This document shows positions 9,187 to 19,700 of a stretch of 64,000 nt of DNA, piece by piece. Position 1 is the first letter of the stretch, and every line of letters begins with the position of its first letter. The notes beneath the pieces were generated by a model. That model did not search any database. It worked only from the letters and a program-made list of their open reading frames with translations, and was not told the DNA's origin. The stretch is from Verrucomicrobiota bacterium (lineage in GTDB: Bacteria > Verrucomicrobiota > Verrucomicrobiia > Limisphaerales > UBA1100): positions 1-64,000 of the forward strand of contig JAOLZA010000001.1 in assembly GCA_028343615.1 (NCBI GenBank), in the 5' to 3' direction. The position numbers were made by a program, and so were the translations under genes.

Positions 9187-12100
9187 CTACTCGCGAATCC
9201 CTGAATCTCGTACGCGCAAATCTTTTTTGCCCAAGCGCGATGGCTGCAACCATTGCTCGCCGTTTTGCGATTGCAGAAAGGTCAACAGATCGCGAAATTC
9301 CTTTTGGGTAAGATTGCGATCCAACCCCGCCGGCATCAGCGAAATGGGTGAAGACGTGATGGACTCGATCGTGCTCCGTTCCAGCCGCACCTCCACGCCC
9401 GGCGCGTTGCGCAGCGTGAGTGCGGATGCGGTTTCATCCACCACGATACCAACATAAATTGACTTGTCCGCTCGCACCAGAAAAGCCTCATGTCCGGGCA
9501 CTTGCGTGACGTTGGGAAACACAATCGCCTCGAGAATGTCGCGCCCCGAACGAACGGCCCCGATGGAGGTGAGATCCGGCCCAAGATGACCGCCGTCTTT
9601 GCCAATGGTGTGACACGTGCCACAAATGGCTTTTTGACCGAAAAACACTTTGCGCCCGCGTCCCACATCGCCTCCCGCCAGCAGTGGAGCTAATTCTTCC
9701 AGCCGTTTTCCCTGTTCGGCTTCGGCGAGTTTTAATTCTGCCAGCAATAGTTTGGCCGCCGCTTTCACGGCTACTGGGAACGTCGCCAGCGCTCTTGCCA
9801 CTTGGGCTTCGTTCAACGCCCCTTTCGGGGCCGACTCCATGGCGCGGACCATCGCCGTACCCACCGTCACTGATTTGGATTGTTCAAACGCTCGCAACAC
9901 CAATGGCAATGTGAGTCCATCTGCTGACATCAGCGTTTGGGTGGCGATCAGTTCCAACTGCACATCGCTCCACGGCAACCGCCCCATCGCGCGAGCCGCG
10001 GCTGCGCGAATGGTGGCGGAAGATTTCGCGCCTGTTTGTTTTTTCAAAAATTCTGCCATGGCTTGGGGCACGATTTTTATTCGGGGTGCCACGAAATCCA
10101 AAGCCGCTAATCGCAGTATCGGCGTGGCCTTTTCGTCCTCAGAAATTTTCAACAACACCGCGTCCGCGTCCGTGAGCGCGCGCGATTGAATGACGTGAAT
10201 GGCCGCCAATCGAGTGGCTTCGGTGAAACGCTGACTGGTGGAGATGTTGCCAAGTAAAGTTCGCCAACTTTTTGGAAACACCTTTATCTCCACGCGCGCC
10301 ATCACGCGAAGGAGAAAGGGGCGGCGCGCCTCGAGATTGACCACCGTGTGCAACGGCCGGCCATCGAGCCACGCGGTTATCAGCGATTGCACCGCCTGGT
10401 TTTCCGCGAACACCGTGAGCGCCTCGCGCACGGTGGCCGTTTCCGCCTCGGTCCATTCGACGTCCAGCAACACTTTGCGGTTGAGGTAGGCGACAACGCC
10501 ATCGGCCCACTCGGAATGATGCGTCATCACCCACAGCGCCGCACGCGACAATTCGGCATCTGCGGAATGAAGGAGCGGCGTCACGTCGGTTTGCTTCAGC
10601 GGGCTGTCTTTCACTTGATCCAGCGCAATCAACGCGGCGCGTTGCACGCGGGGATTTTTGGCCGTCAACTTTTGCTGTAAAACTCCCGGAACGTTGAGCT
10701 GAATCAACGAATGAATCAGCGCGTGATCATGATGCGCATCTGTGCTGCGCGCGGCCACGTCGGCCAACGGCCCGGTGGCGTTGTCGCAGCCCATAAAGCC
10801 GAGGGCGGTTGCCATCTCGCGCGAGACGGCAGGGTCTTTCGAGCGCAAGCCGGCGAGCACGGGTTGGATGGCGGCTTGATCCTTTGCTAATCCGGTGGAA
10901 CGCGCGGAGGCAATTTGCACTTCCCGCGAGCGGTGCGTGAGTGCCTTGCGAATCTCGATGCGGGCCGGTTTTGAGCCTTGGCGATGCAACGCCCAAATGG
11001 CACGGCACTTGGCTTCGTCTTTGGTTTTTGGATTGGCGATCAACGCGGCCAGTGGCGGCACGATGGCTTCATCCATTTTCACGATGCTCTCCAACACGCG
11101 CGCATGGACTTTGGGGCGGCGATCGGCGAGGAGATTGGCGAAGGCGTTGAGGGATATATTTTTCCGTTCCAAAAACGTGCCGAGTGGGTCGCTTACTTTG
11201 ATCGCACCTTTTTTGCGAATGCGATAGACGCCACCCTTGTGTTCGGGCCGCGAGATGCGCGAGAGGGGGCATTGGTCAATATACCAGCCGCCGGTGTCGA
11301 TGACGATAAGGCTGCCATCGGGCGCTTCGAGCACGTCGGTTGGATGAAAGTCGGGGTCGGTTGACACGAGGAAATCGCTGTCCTCGGAAATGAAGGTTGC
11401 GCCACTGCGTTTCAAAATGTGGCGCTGGATGCGATGCGGATTAAACTGCGCGCTGAAGAGGTTGCCGCTAAAGGCATTGCCGAAGCTCAACCCCGAGTGC
11501 CGGTGCAATCCCGCCGGGGCCACGCGGGCGAAGCGGGTCATTGGGCCGAGCAAATCTCCCGTGCGCGTGAACTCGGCCACACTCGAATGCCATTTTTGGT
11601 ACACACCACCCTCGAGAAAATGCATCAACGAATCGCGCTGGCCGTTCTTCGGATTGGTGAAATAAGTCATCGTGCCGATCATTTCGCCGCCGGGGGTGAA
11701 GACGATTTCCACGGGATTGTCGAAGCCACCGCCCGCCACCGATTCCAACTCCGTTCCGTCGGGCCGCATCCGCCAAATGCGCGAGGCGAGGCCCTTGAAT
11801 TTTCGTCCGTCCTTGGTTTTTATATCAAATCCGTGCCGACCATCGGTGAGATACAACCACCCTTCCGGCCCGAGAAATGGCCCGTGCAAACTCGCCGTGC
11901 CGCGCACGTGCCAACCGCTGGCGAGCACCTCGCGCGCATCGGCTTTGCCGTCGCCATCGGTATCGCGCAACCGCAGTACATCCGGCGGTGACGCGGTGTA
12001 CACGCTGCCGCGCCAGCAAAGAAGCCCCATCGGGATGCCCACCTTTTCGGCGTACACCGTGCTGCGATCAAACTGCCCGTCGGCGTTCGTGTCCTCGAGC

Positions 12101-12348
12101 ATCAGGATTTTGCACTCCGGTTTTTCGCTCATTGCCTTGCCACCAATATTTTTTCCGGAAGAAGCTGCGATAAAAAGACGTCCCTTCGAATCGAAATCCG
12201 CCAACATTCCAAACGGTGCCAACTCCGGGCCTGCGGCCAGTTCAACGGAAAAGCCATCCGCCACCGAGATCGCCGCCAAGCCGCGAGGTGACGCGCCAAA
12301 GCACGCAATTGGAAAAAATAAACAAAGAAATAACCAACGCATATTCAT
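9187..12348 (-). CDS. PVC-type heme-binding dehydrogenase with HEAT repeats and C-terminal cytochrome c
   Basis: A 1053-residue secreted protein. It starts at the ATG at 12348 with a signal peptide (MNMRWLFLCLFFPIACFG). The N-terminal ~400 residues form a beta-propeller of the PVC membrane-bound dehydrogenase type (LEDTNADGQFDRST, PSWDLDG-like blocks, DVLEAPDGSLIVIDTGGWY). The middle is a long HEAT-repeat alpha solenoid. About 145 residues from the end is a heme c motif CGTCH with axial-Met candidates, followed by the typical tail (GHEAFLVRADKSIYVG, SSPISLMPAGL, DLLTFLQS). These proteins are thought to oxidise sugars or alcohols in the periplasm. The frame open upstream to 12534 overlaps the symporter gene and is rejected. 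It resembles the protein at 31761-34415. Confidence 0.88.
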   Translation of the reverse strand: MNMRWLFLCLFFPIACFGASPRGLAAISVADGFSVELAAGPELAPFGMLADFDSKGRLFIAASSGKNIGGKAMSEKPECKILMLEDTNADGQFDRSTVYAEKVGIPMGLLCWRGSVYTASPPDVLRLRDTDGDGKADAREVLASGWHVRGTASLHGPFLGPEGWLYLTDGRHGFDIKTKDGRKFKGLASRIWRMRPDGTELESVAGGGFDNPVEIVFTPGGEMIGTMTYFTNPKNGQRDSLMHFLEGGVYQKWHSSVAEFTRTGDLLGPMTRFARVAPAGLHRHSGLSFGNAFSGNLFSAQFNPHRIQRHILKRSGATFISEDSDFLVSTDPDFHPTDVLEAPDGSLIVIDTGGWYIDQCPLSRISRPEHKGGVYRIRKKGAIKVSDPLGTFLERKNISLNAFANLLADRRPKVHARVLESIVKMDEAIVPPLAALIANPKTKDEAKCRAIWALHRQGSKPARIEIRKALTHRSREVQIASARSTGLAKDQAAIQPVLAGLRSKDPAVSREMATALGFMGCDNATGPLADVAARSTDAHHDHALIHSLIQLNVPGVLQQKLTAKNPRVQRAALIALDQVKDSPLKQTDVTPLLHSADAELSRAALWVMTHHSEWADGVVAYLNRKVLLDVEWTEAETATVREALTVFAENQAVQSLITAWLDGRPLHTVVNLEARRPFLLRVMARVEIKVFPKSWRTLLGNISTSQRFTEATRLAAIHVIQSRALTDADAVLLKISEDEKATPILRLAALDFVAPRIKIVPQAMAEFLKKQTGAKSSATIRAAAARAMGRLPWSDVQLELIATQTLMSADGLTLPLVLRAFEQSKSVTVGTAMVRAMESAPKGALNEAQVARALATFPVAVKAAAKLLLAELKLAEAEQGKRLEELAPLLAGGDVGRGRKVFFGQKAICGTCHTIGKDGGHLGPDLTSIGAVRSGRDILEAIVFPNVTQVPGHEAFLVRADKSIYVGIVVDETASALTLRNAPGVEVRLERSTIESITSSPISLMPAGLDRNLTQKEFRDLLTFLQSQNGEQWLQPSRLGKKDLRVRDSGIRE

Positions 12349-12395
12349 GGTGAGGCATGAAGTATGACCCGCCAAGCAGCCATGGCGAGGGAAAA

Positions 12396-13877
12396 TCAAC
12401 TCATCGAATTGCGAATCCGGCTCACCCCAAGTCCCACCAAGAAAATTGTCAGCGTGCCGATCACGATGATCATGTTGGCGTGAAAGGGGCTGCGGAGATT
12501 TTCGGGGAATGCATCTGCAAAAGTCGTCCAACAAATCACGAGCACACCAATGATCACGCCGGTCAGGGCGGCGACGTTATCGGCTTTGCGGGCGATGAGG
12601 CCCAACAAGAACAGGCCAAGTATTCCGCCGGCAAAAATGCCGGAAAGTTTCCACCACGCATCGAGCAGACTTTTCTGGCCCATCATCGCCAAGGCCACGC
12701 CGGTGCCGAGCACGCCCCAGAACAACGTGGCTCCGCGCAGGATTTTCAGGGCATCCGTTTCGCTCTCGCCACGCTTGAGATGGCGTTGAAAAAAATCCTT
12801 AAGGGTAACAGTTGCCGAGCTGTTAAGGCTGGTGTCGATGCTACTCATGGCGGCGGCGCAAATGGCGGCCAACAGTAAACCGGCCATGCCGACGGGGAGT
12901 TTGTGCGCAATGAAATGCGGCAGCACTTGATCTGCGTAACCCTCGGGATGCGCGACCTGCAATTCCTGCAGCAGCGCGGGGCTGGCTTCGTAATAGCTGA
13001 ACAGCAGCGAGCCAATCAGGAAAAAGAGCGCGGACACCGGCACGTACAATAGCGCGCCAAGCCACACGGAGCGGCGGGCGGCGGCATCATCGCGTGCGGC
13101 GTGGTAGCGTTGCACGTAGTTTTGGTCGATCCCGAAATTGTTGAGGTTGATGAAGAAACCAAAAAGCAGGATGACCCAAACGGTGGATTGCGTGAAGTCG
13201 GTCGCGAAACTGCCGAGGCTGAATTTGTGCGCGCCCGCCGCACCGTGTAGTGCCTCGCTTGCGCCATTTGGATGGCCGGTGATTAACAACACCGCAATCA
13301 CCACCGCGCCGGCAAGCAGGACGAGGCTTTGGATGACATCAGTCCAAATCACCGCCTCAATGCCGCCGAGCAACGTGTACAAGGTCACCGCCACGCCCGC
13401 GCCAATGATGATGGTCGGCAGGCTCCAGCCCGTGAGTGCGTGCAACGCCATTGATACGCCAAACAAAATTGCGCCCACGCGCGCCAGTTGCGTGAGCAGA
13501 TAACAGGCGAGTGCATACGAGCGTGCCCACGGGCCGAAGCGTTTTTCCAAATGCTGATAAGCAGAGATCTCACCGCTGTCGCGATAAAAGGGCACAAAAT
13601 ATTTTACCGCCACCCACGCGGCGAGCGGCAGCGTGAGGCTGAAAACAAATGCGTTCCAGTTGCCTCCGTAGGCTTTGCCCGGCACGCCGATAAAAGTATT
13701 ACTGGAAAGAAACGTGCCGAAGATAGAAAGTCCTACCACCCAACCAGGCAGCGATCCGCTGGCTGCCATAAAATGCGCCGAGGTGCGATTGCGGCGCGCA
13801 AACCACGCGCCCAAGCCGACCACCGCGATGAGGTAAATCGCCAACACGGTGAGATCAATGACGGAGAGGCGCTGCAC
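12396..13877 (-). CDS. Sodium:solute symporter (SSS family)
   Basis: A 493-residue inner-membrane transporter with about 13 hydrophobic segments. The N-terminus IDLTVLAIYLIAVVGLGAW and the following RRNRTSAHFMAASGSLPGW are characteristic of SSS/SGLT-like carriers, as is FLSSNTFIGVPGKAYGGNW. Such carriers use a sodium gradient to import sugars, sialic acid, amino acids or carboxylates. The start codon is GTG, abutting the stop of the PqaA-type gene without a gap. The neighbours suggest a sugar or uronate product of extracellular degradation, but this is inference. Confidence 0.9.
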   Translation of the reverse strand: MQRLSVIDLTVLAIYLIAVVGLGAWFARRNRTSAHFMAASGSLPGWVVGLSIFGTFLSSNTFIGVPGKAYGGNWNAFVFSLTLPLAAWVAVKYFVPFYRDSGEISAYQHLEKRFGPWARSYALACYLLTQLARVGAILFGVSMALHALTGWSLPTIIIGAGVAVTLYTLLGGIEAVIWTDVIQSLVLLAGAVVIAVLLITGHPNGASEALHGAAGAHKFSLGSFATDFTQSTVWVILLFGFFINLNNFGIDQNYVQRYHAARDDAAARRSVWLGALLYVPVSALFFLIGSLLFSYYEASPALLQELQVAHPEGYADQVLPHFIAHKLPVGMAGLLLAAICAAAMSSIDTSLNSSATVTLKDFFQRHLKRGESETDALKILRGATLFWGVLGTGVALAMMGQKSLLDAWWKLSGIFAGGILGLFLLGLIARKADNVAALTGVIIGVLVICWTTFADAFPENLRSPFHANMIIVIGTLTIFLVGLGVSRIRNSMS

Positions 13878-15236
13878 TTATTTTGCCCGTTTTACAAACG
13901 GCAGCGTCTTGGGCGTCACCACTACACCGGTGGTGAATTTGAAGGGCTTCACTTTGCCGGGGAAGGTGAGCTCGATGAAGGCAGCGGTCCAACCCTTAGA
14001 TGGTCGCGCGGCCGGGGCGTGGTAAGCACCATCGGCGCGTGGGCGGAGGAGGGTGCTGCGCCATTTGGAGCCGAGCTTGTCGATGCGGAAATCGCGCGCG
14101 TTCGGATTGGTGGCACGCCACAGGCGCACTTCTTTTGGCTTGTCCTTGGCACGCACGGTGAGCGCGCCGGTTTTTTCCACGGCCCATTCGTAGCGCGGCA
14201 GCGGCGTCTTGTTTAGGATGGCGTGATAAAATGCCACAAGACTGTCGATCGCATCGCTGTCGCCAAGGCTGTGGCCGGTGTTGGGGACGTAGCGGAGATG
14301 CTTTGGGCCTTTCAATTCCTTCCAATAAAACTGCCAGGAATCAGGCAGGAAAAACTGGTCGCCAGCGGAGTTGAGGCAAAACTTTGGCATCGTGAGGCGA
14401 TCGCGATATTCGTAAGGGTCCTCGATGCGCTTGAGCTTGGCGAACTCGGGCGAACCCATCCATTTCATGATGCGCAATTCCGTGTAATCATGCACCGCCT
14501 CGGCATAGCCGCCGTAGGCATCGCGATGATGCTTGAAGCTCGCCTCGGTGTTCAGCATATCAATGACAATTGGGATGATCGCCACCACGCGCTGGTCGAC
14601 CGCGGCCGTGCTCCATGTCGTCCAGCCGCGCTTGGAAGCGCCGGTGATCACGAAACGATTCACCTTCACTTCGCCGCCTTTTTGAGTGGCCATAAAATCC
14701 GTCACCGTGTCCAGAGCGCGCACGGCGGCCTTGGTCATCGGCAGTCGCAACGGCCATTTTTCATCGCCGGTTTTCAAAAACTTATCCCACGAGTACGCGA
14801 TGATGGCGTCCTCGGAGCGCGTGCGTTTTTCACCTACAAACACCAGCGGCTGATTGGGCACCATGCTAATCTCCGCCACCACTGACTGCGTAGCGCGTGC
14901 GATGGCCACAAGTTCCGTCGGCGCGCTCGGCACTTTGTCATCGTTGCCGCCGCCGCCGATGTACAGCAAACCGGTGGAGTGCTTCACCCGCGCGGGTTTA
15001 ACGATCGTCACCCAATGCCGCCACTCAGGGCGGTTGACTTCTTTTTTGGTAAGATAGCGCTGCGAAGTCATATCGAGAACAAACACCGTGGCATTATCCA
15101 CGCGCTGCGTTTTCACCAAACGATATTGATAAGCCGCATCCGGCTTGGCCACGTAGCGATCGAGGGCGGTTTTTTGAGCCGCCGCAAAACTTGTGGCAAC
15201 CGTGGCGATAAGACAAACTGGGAGCAATCGACTCAT
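13878..15236 (-). CDS. PhoPQ-activated pathogenicity-related (PqaA-type) protein
   Basis: A 452-residue secreted alpha/beta-hydrolase-like protein of the PqaA family (PF10142). The ATG at 15236 gives a signal peptide (MSRLLPVCLIATVATSFAAA). Family features are the N-terminal TALDRYVAKPDAAYQYRLV, a Ser-nucleophile elbow in VITGASKRGWTTW, then PIVIDMLN, and a C-terminal YVPNTGHSLGDSD with the candidate His. The family was first named in Salmonella, but its activity is unknown. In PVC genomes it often lies near secreted catabolic genes, as here. It is translated just before the SSS symporter, with adjoining codons. Confidence 0.85.
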   Translation of the reverse strand: MSRLLPVCLIATVATSFAAAQKTALDRYVAKPDAAYQYRLVKTQRVDNATVFVLDMTSQRYLTKKEVNRPEWRHWVTIVKPARVKHSTGLLYIGGGGNDDKVPSAPTELVAIARATQSVVAEISMVPNQPLVFVGEKRTRSEDAIIAYSWDKFLKTGDEKWPLRLPMTKAAVRALDTVTDFMATQKGGEVKVNRFVITGASKRGWTTWSTAAVDQRVVAIIPIVIDMLNTEASFKHHRDAYGGYAEAVHDYTELRIMKWMGSPEFAKLKRIEDPYEYRDRLTMPKFCLNSAGDQFFLPDSWQFYWKELKGPKHLRYVPNTGHSLGDSDAIDSLVAFYHAILNKTPLPRYEWAVEKTGALTVRAKDKPKEVRLWRATNPNARDFRIDKLGSKWRSTLLRPRADGAYHAPAARPSKGWTAAFIELTFPGKVKPFKFTTGVVVTPKTLPFVKRAK

Positions 15237-15337
15237 AATGTACCGAGAGACTAAAGTGTGCGCCCGAAGCTGCAAGCCGATTTACTCAGTGGTTTAGCGC
15301 GAAGGATCGTCCCGCCGCTCGCTGGGTCGCGAAATCC

Positions 15338-16744
15338 TTACGCCACAATCTCCTTAATCACATGCCCAAAATCGCGCTCGAGGCGCTTGTGGCCGGGGAC
15401 TTCCATTCGTTCGGGCTCGAGGCCGAGCTGATGCAGGAGAGTGGCGTGGATGTCGGTGACGTAGTGAGGGTGTTGCTCGGTGTGAAAACCAATCTCGTCG
15501 GTGGTGCCGTGCGCGAGGCCGCCTTTGAGACCGCCGCCGGCCATCCACACGCTGAATCCGTAGGGATGATGGTCGCGGCCATTGCCGCCTTGCGAGCCGG
15601 GGGTGCGGCCGAATTCAGTGGCGAAGACGACGAGTGTTTCATCAAGCATGCCACGTGATTTTAAATCCTTCAGCAATCCGGCGACAGGACGATCCACCTG
15701 CATGGCCAGTTCGGAATGTTTCGCCTTCAAATTGGAGTGCTGATCCCACGCGCCGGCCGCGCCGCTGCCGTGCATGATTTGAATGAACCGAACACCTCGC
15801 TCCACGAACCGCCGCGCGGCAAGCAGTTGCTGGCCAAAGGGCTTCGTTTCCTTTTGGTCGAATCCGTAAAGTTTTTTGGTTGCCTCGGTTTCCCTATCAA
15901 AATTCACCACGCCCGGCACGGACGTCTGCATGCGGTACGCCAACTCGTACGACTTAATGCGCGCTTCCAGCGTCGCGTCGTTTGGATAATTTTTTTGACT
16001 GTGACGGTTCAATCGGTTGACCAATCCGAAACCGAGCAGTTGCTCCGCGGGGGTGATATCGCCCTCGGGGCGGGCGTAGTCGAGTGGGTTCTTGGGGTCA
16101 ATCTTCAGCTTCACCTCGTCGTAAGCGGGGCCGAGGTAATGGCCGTCGCTACGGTCAAAATAACGCGGCCCCATGCCGATGAACTGCGGTAGGTTTTCGT
16201 TCAGTGTGCCGAGACCGTAGTTCACCCACGCACCAATCGTCGGCACGCGCGGGTCCAACATATGCCGACCGGAATGAAACTGCACTTGCGCGCCGTGGTT
16301 GTCGTCGGTGGTCCACATCGAGCGAATCACCGCGAGGTCATCAATGCACCCGCCAAGGTGCGGAAACCAATCGCTCACCTCTATGCCGCTCTGCCCGTAT
16401 TTTTTGTAACCCACCTGCAGTGGGTACAGCTTCGTCCGCTGCTGTCCGTTGGCGTCGTTCACCACCACCACGCGCACCTTCTTCAGCCGCTCCCGATCCA
16501 TCACGTATTTGAAACGCGTCTCGCCAATCGATTTTCCCGCGAGTGTGTTGAGCATTGGTTTCGGGTCAAAACTCTCCATATGGCTCACGCCGCCGCGCAT
16601 GAATAGCCAAATCACACTCTTCGCTTTCGGCGCAAATTGCGCTAGCTGTGTCTGACCCTCCGCGCTCCGGAGCATCGATGAAAGCGCAAGACTCCCAAAG
16701 CCAAGTCCCGAGCGGCCAAGAAATAATCTGCGGTTTATGTCCAT
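15338..16744 (-). CDS. DUF1501 family protein (Tat-exported)
   Basis: A sulfatase-fold DUF1501 protein of about 468 residues. The N-terminus has a twin-arginine-like signal ([20 protein letters not shown]). Conserved stretches include [20 protein letters not shown], the [16 protein letters not shown] region with potential metal ligands near residue 395, GGGLKGG and the C-terminal [13 protein letters not shown]. The start ATG is one of two consecutive ATG codons (16747 and 16744). Members are almost always encoded next to a PSCyt1/PSD1 protein, and here the gene begins at that protein's stop codon. The biochemical role is not established; the pair is expected in the periplasm. Confidence 0.9.
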   Translation of the reverse strand: MDINRRLFLGRSGLGFGSLALSSMLRSAEGQTQLAQFAPKAKSVIWLFMRGGVSHMESFDPKPMLNTLAGKSIGETRFKYVMDRERLKKVRVVVVNDANGQQRTKLYPLQVGYKKYGQSGIEVSDWFPHLGGCIDDLAVIRSMWTTDDNHGAQVQFHSGRHMLDPRVPTIGAWVNYGLGTLNENLPQFIGMGPRYFDRSDGHYLGPAYDEVKLKIDPKNPLDYARPEGDITPAEQLLGFGLVNRLNRHSQKNYPNDATLEARIKSYELAYRMQTSVPGVVNFDRETEATKKLYGFDQKETKPFGQQLLAARRFVERGVRFIQIMHGSGAAGAWDQHSNLKAKHSELAMQVDRPVAGLLKDLKSRGMLDETLVVFATEFGRTPGSQGGNGRDHHPYGFSVWMAGGGLKGGLAHGTTDEIGFHTEQHPHYVTDIHATLLHQLGLEPERMEVPGHKRLERDFGHVIKEIVA

Positions 16745-16747
16745 CAT

Positions 16748-19700
16748 TTATCTGACTGAAACGAAGTCGTTATGATTCAGCAAAGCATGAACCAGCCCGC
16801 GTCGCGCGCGCTGCGCTGGATTTGCCTTCTTCTCTTTTTTGGCTGCGGCTTCAAGTCCGACCAGTGTTTTCAGGCATTCCTGCCGCTCGGTCGGGTCCGG
16901 TTTGCGGCCCAGCAAAATTTCGAACGTTGATTTCACAAATTCCTCACCCTCGATTTTTTTTGCAATCAACCCCGACATCTCAATCGCCAGTTTGCTATTC
17001 GAGAGCGCGAGTGCCTGTTGCGGCACAATACTTTCGCTGCGGCGATAACACTGCAAGTGGTCGGCGTCATTGAACATTTTTAGCAACTTATCCTGCTGGT
17101 CACGCGAGTGCTTGAAGTAAAGACTTCGACGGCGCGCAACATCGCCGGGGTTGATGGACGGCCCGCCCATTTTTGTGTCCAGCACGCCTGCAAGATGCAG
17201 TAAGCTGTCACGCACCACTTGCGCCTCCATCCGGCGTGTGTTCATGCGCCAGTAAAAATGATTATTGGGATCGGCTACCAAAGTCTTGGGATCTGCGCCG
17301 GTAGTGGTGGACCTGAGCCGGTACGTGCGCGAAGTAACGATGAGCCGATGCAAATGTCGGAAGCTCCAGCCCGATTCCATAAACACCGCCGCGAGCGTAT
17401 CGAGCAACTCTGCCTGCACCGGTCGCTTGGCGCGCAGGCCGAAGTCGAACACTGATTCCACCAGCGGCTCGCCAAAGTGTCGCAGCCAAACATGGTTCAC
17501 CGCCACGCGCGCGGTGAGCGGATTTTTGTTAGAAGCAATCCACTGCGCCAACGCCGACCGCCGACCGGTGCTGATCTCGGGATACGTAGTGGGATACTGT
17601 GACTCCTTATGCGCCGGCGTTTCCAGCGCCTTCTTTGCCGCGCGCAGGGCGGTGTAAGCGCCCTGCCCCTTGGCCACCGCGGCAAGTTTCTTTTCAGCAT
17701 TGGCAATCTTCGCACGCGCGGCCTTAACCTTGTTGGAATCCTTGGCAAACGCTTTCATCTCGAATTCGCCCGCGGCCTTCATGGCCTCGGCCTCGCGGCG
17801 GGCGGCGAGCAGGGTGGTCTTTTTAAAAGCATCCGCGTTGCCGCGTGCTTTTTCCGCGGCGAACATCGCCTGCAGCGAAGATAACGTGGCCTCGGCGGCG
17901 GCGAGCTTGGCCTCGATAATTTTCACTGAGCTGACGGCTTTCACTTCCGGCGCTTTGTTTTTGGACTCGACCAGTTTCACGTCCGCCGGCAGTGCACGGA
18001 TACTGATGTCATCAAACGCCACAGTTGCATCGAAACCCGACAGCTCCAGTCGCCCTCCGGGCTTGCGGTTGGGTAATGTGTAGGCGATTTGAAATTTTCC
18101 GTTGAGCCACACATTCACCAACCGATTGCGCACGGCCAAGCGTAGGGTGTACGGCTTGCCAATCGCAATCGGCTGCGCCACGAGTCCATCGAGCGGATAG
18201 GTGCTGGCGCCACCGCGTGTATACGCCACGTGCAGTTTGGGGCCCGGCGCGTGCGCGCTGGTGTAGACGTAATTGGCGTACTTGCGGTCGGGCGACACGT
18301 CGAAGCGAAAGGTCACCGACTTGTACGTGTTGCCGCCAGTATGGGTGTATCGGCAGGTCAGCTCAAAATCACGCAGCTTCGGCCGGCGCAGCACCAACCG
18401 CTCCGCGTCACGCGTGGCAGTGGTTTGATGCAGCGCGCCGTCTTTAAATTTCCAGCCATTGCCAATGACTTCCCACATCTTGAGGTTCGGCTTACTGAAA
18501 TCATCCTGCACCTCAAACTCCGGTGCGGGTGCAGGCGGCTTGAGTTTCGACTTCGGTTTTTCCTTCGGCGCGTTTGCCACTTTTTTCTTCGCCGCCCCGA
18601 GTTCCTTTTTCGCAGTCGCCACGGCCGCCTCGACCACAGCGAGGCGGTCGCGTTGCACGTAGTCGCGCGTAGCCGGCGCGTAGGCGCTGACGGGCAGTTT
18701 CACTGGTTCAATCTTCGGCGCAAAACTGGACAGCACCACGGGTACTCCAGCTTGCATCACTCGATTGGTATCGGGATTCTTTGGGTCACCGCGCAGATGC
18801 AAATAGGTTTTAATGTCGAGGTGATTGTCGAACACGCGCGGCAGGCCATCCTTTTCAAAATCAGTCACACCCGGCACGGGGTCGAGGCGGACTTGGTGCG
18901 GTTCGAAGATGGCTCGGAATCGATAATAGTCCGCGTGTGTGATGGGATCGTACTTGTGGTCGTGGCACTTGGCGCAGTTGAGTGTGAGGCCGATGAACGC
19001 CTTGCCGGTGTGCTCAATGGTGGCATCAAGCCAGGTGGTGCGATTGAAGAGATAGTAGTTACGTGCGAGGAAACCAGTGGCTCGAATCGCCTTGGAATCT
19101 TCCGGCACGAGTTCGTCGGCGGCGAGCATTTCCAGAATCATGCGGTCGTAGCCCTTGTCTTCGTTCAGCGATTCCACAATCCAATCGCGCCAATGCCAGA
19201 TGTGCTTTTGGCTGTTGCGTAACTGCGCGCCGAGCCCATACCAATCCGCGTACCGCCATATATCCATCCAGTGCCGCGCCCATCGCTCGCCGTGCTGAGG
19301 GTTCTTCAAAAGCTCATCAACGATTTCATTCCACGGTCGTTGGTCCGCCAACTGCTCCCGAGTCGGTGGCAGCCCTATGAGGTCAAGATACAGGCGCCGA
19401 ATCACAATTGTCCGCTCCGCTTCCGGCTGCGTCTTCAAACCCAGCGCCACGCGCCGATCCTCCAGAAGCCCATCGATGAGATTTCCTGAATCCCCCGACC
19501 GCTGCATTTTTTTTGGAACCTGAAACGCCCAATGCTCACGTGGGGCAGCCTCGGCGATTTCACCCTCAGGCACCGGCGCGCCGGCGGCAATCCATTCCTT
19601 AATCGCCGCAATTTCATCCACCTTCAACGCCGCCCCCTCCGGCGGCATCCGATCGTCCAAGTCCTTGGTGGTCAGCCGATACAAAAGCTCGCTGTCCGTC

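Noticed and set aside
13488..14216. A 242-codon frame antisense to the symporter and PqaA genes
   Set aside because: Both strands' real genes are clear; nothing supports it.
15300..15340. Hairpin after the DUF1501 gene (GGAT/ATCC with CGTCCC/GGGTCG)
   Set aside because: A mismatch in the stem and no T-tract on either strand, so not called a terminator.
18230..19222. A 330-codon frame on the plus strand across the PSCyt/PSD1 gene
   Set aside because: Shadow of a real gene with DUF1549 motifs; no signal peptide or known motif.
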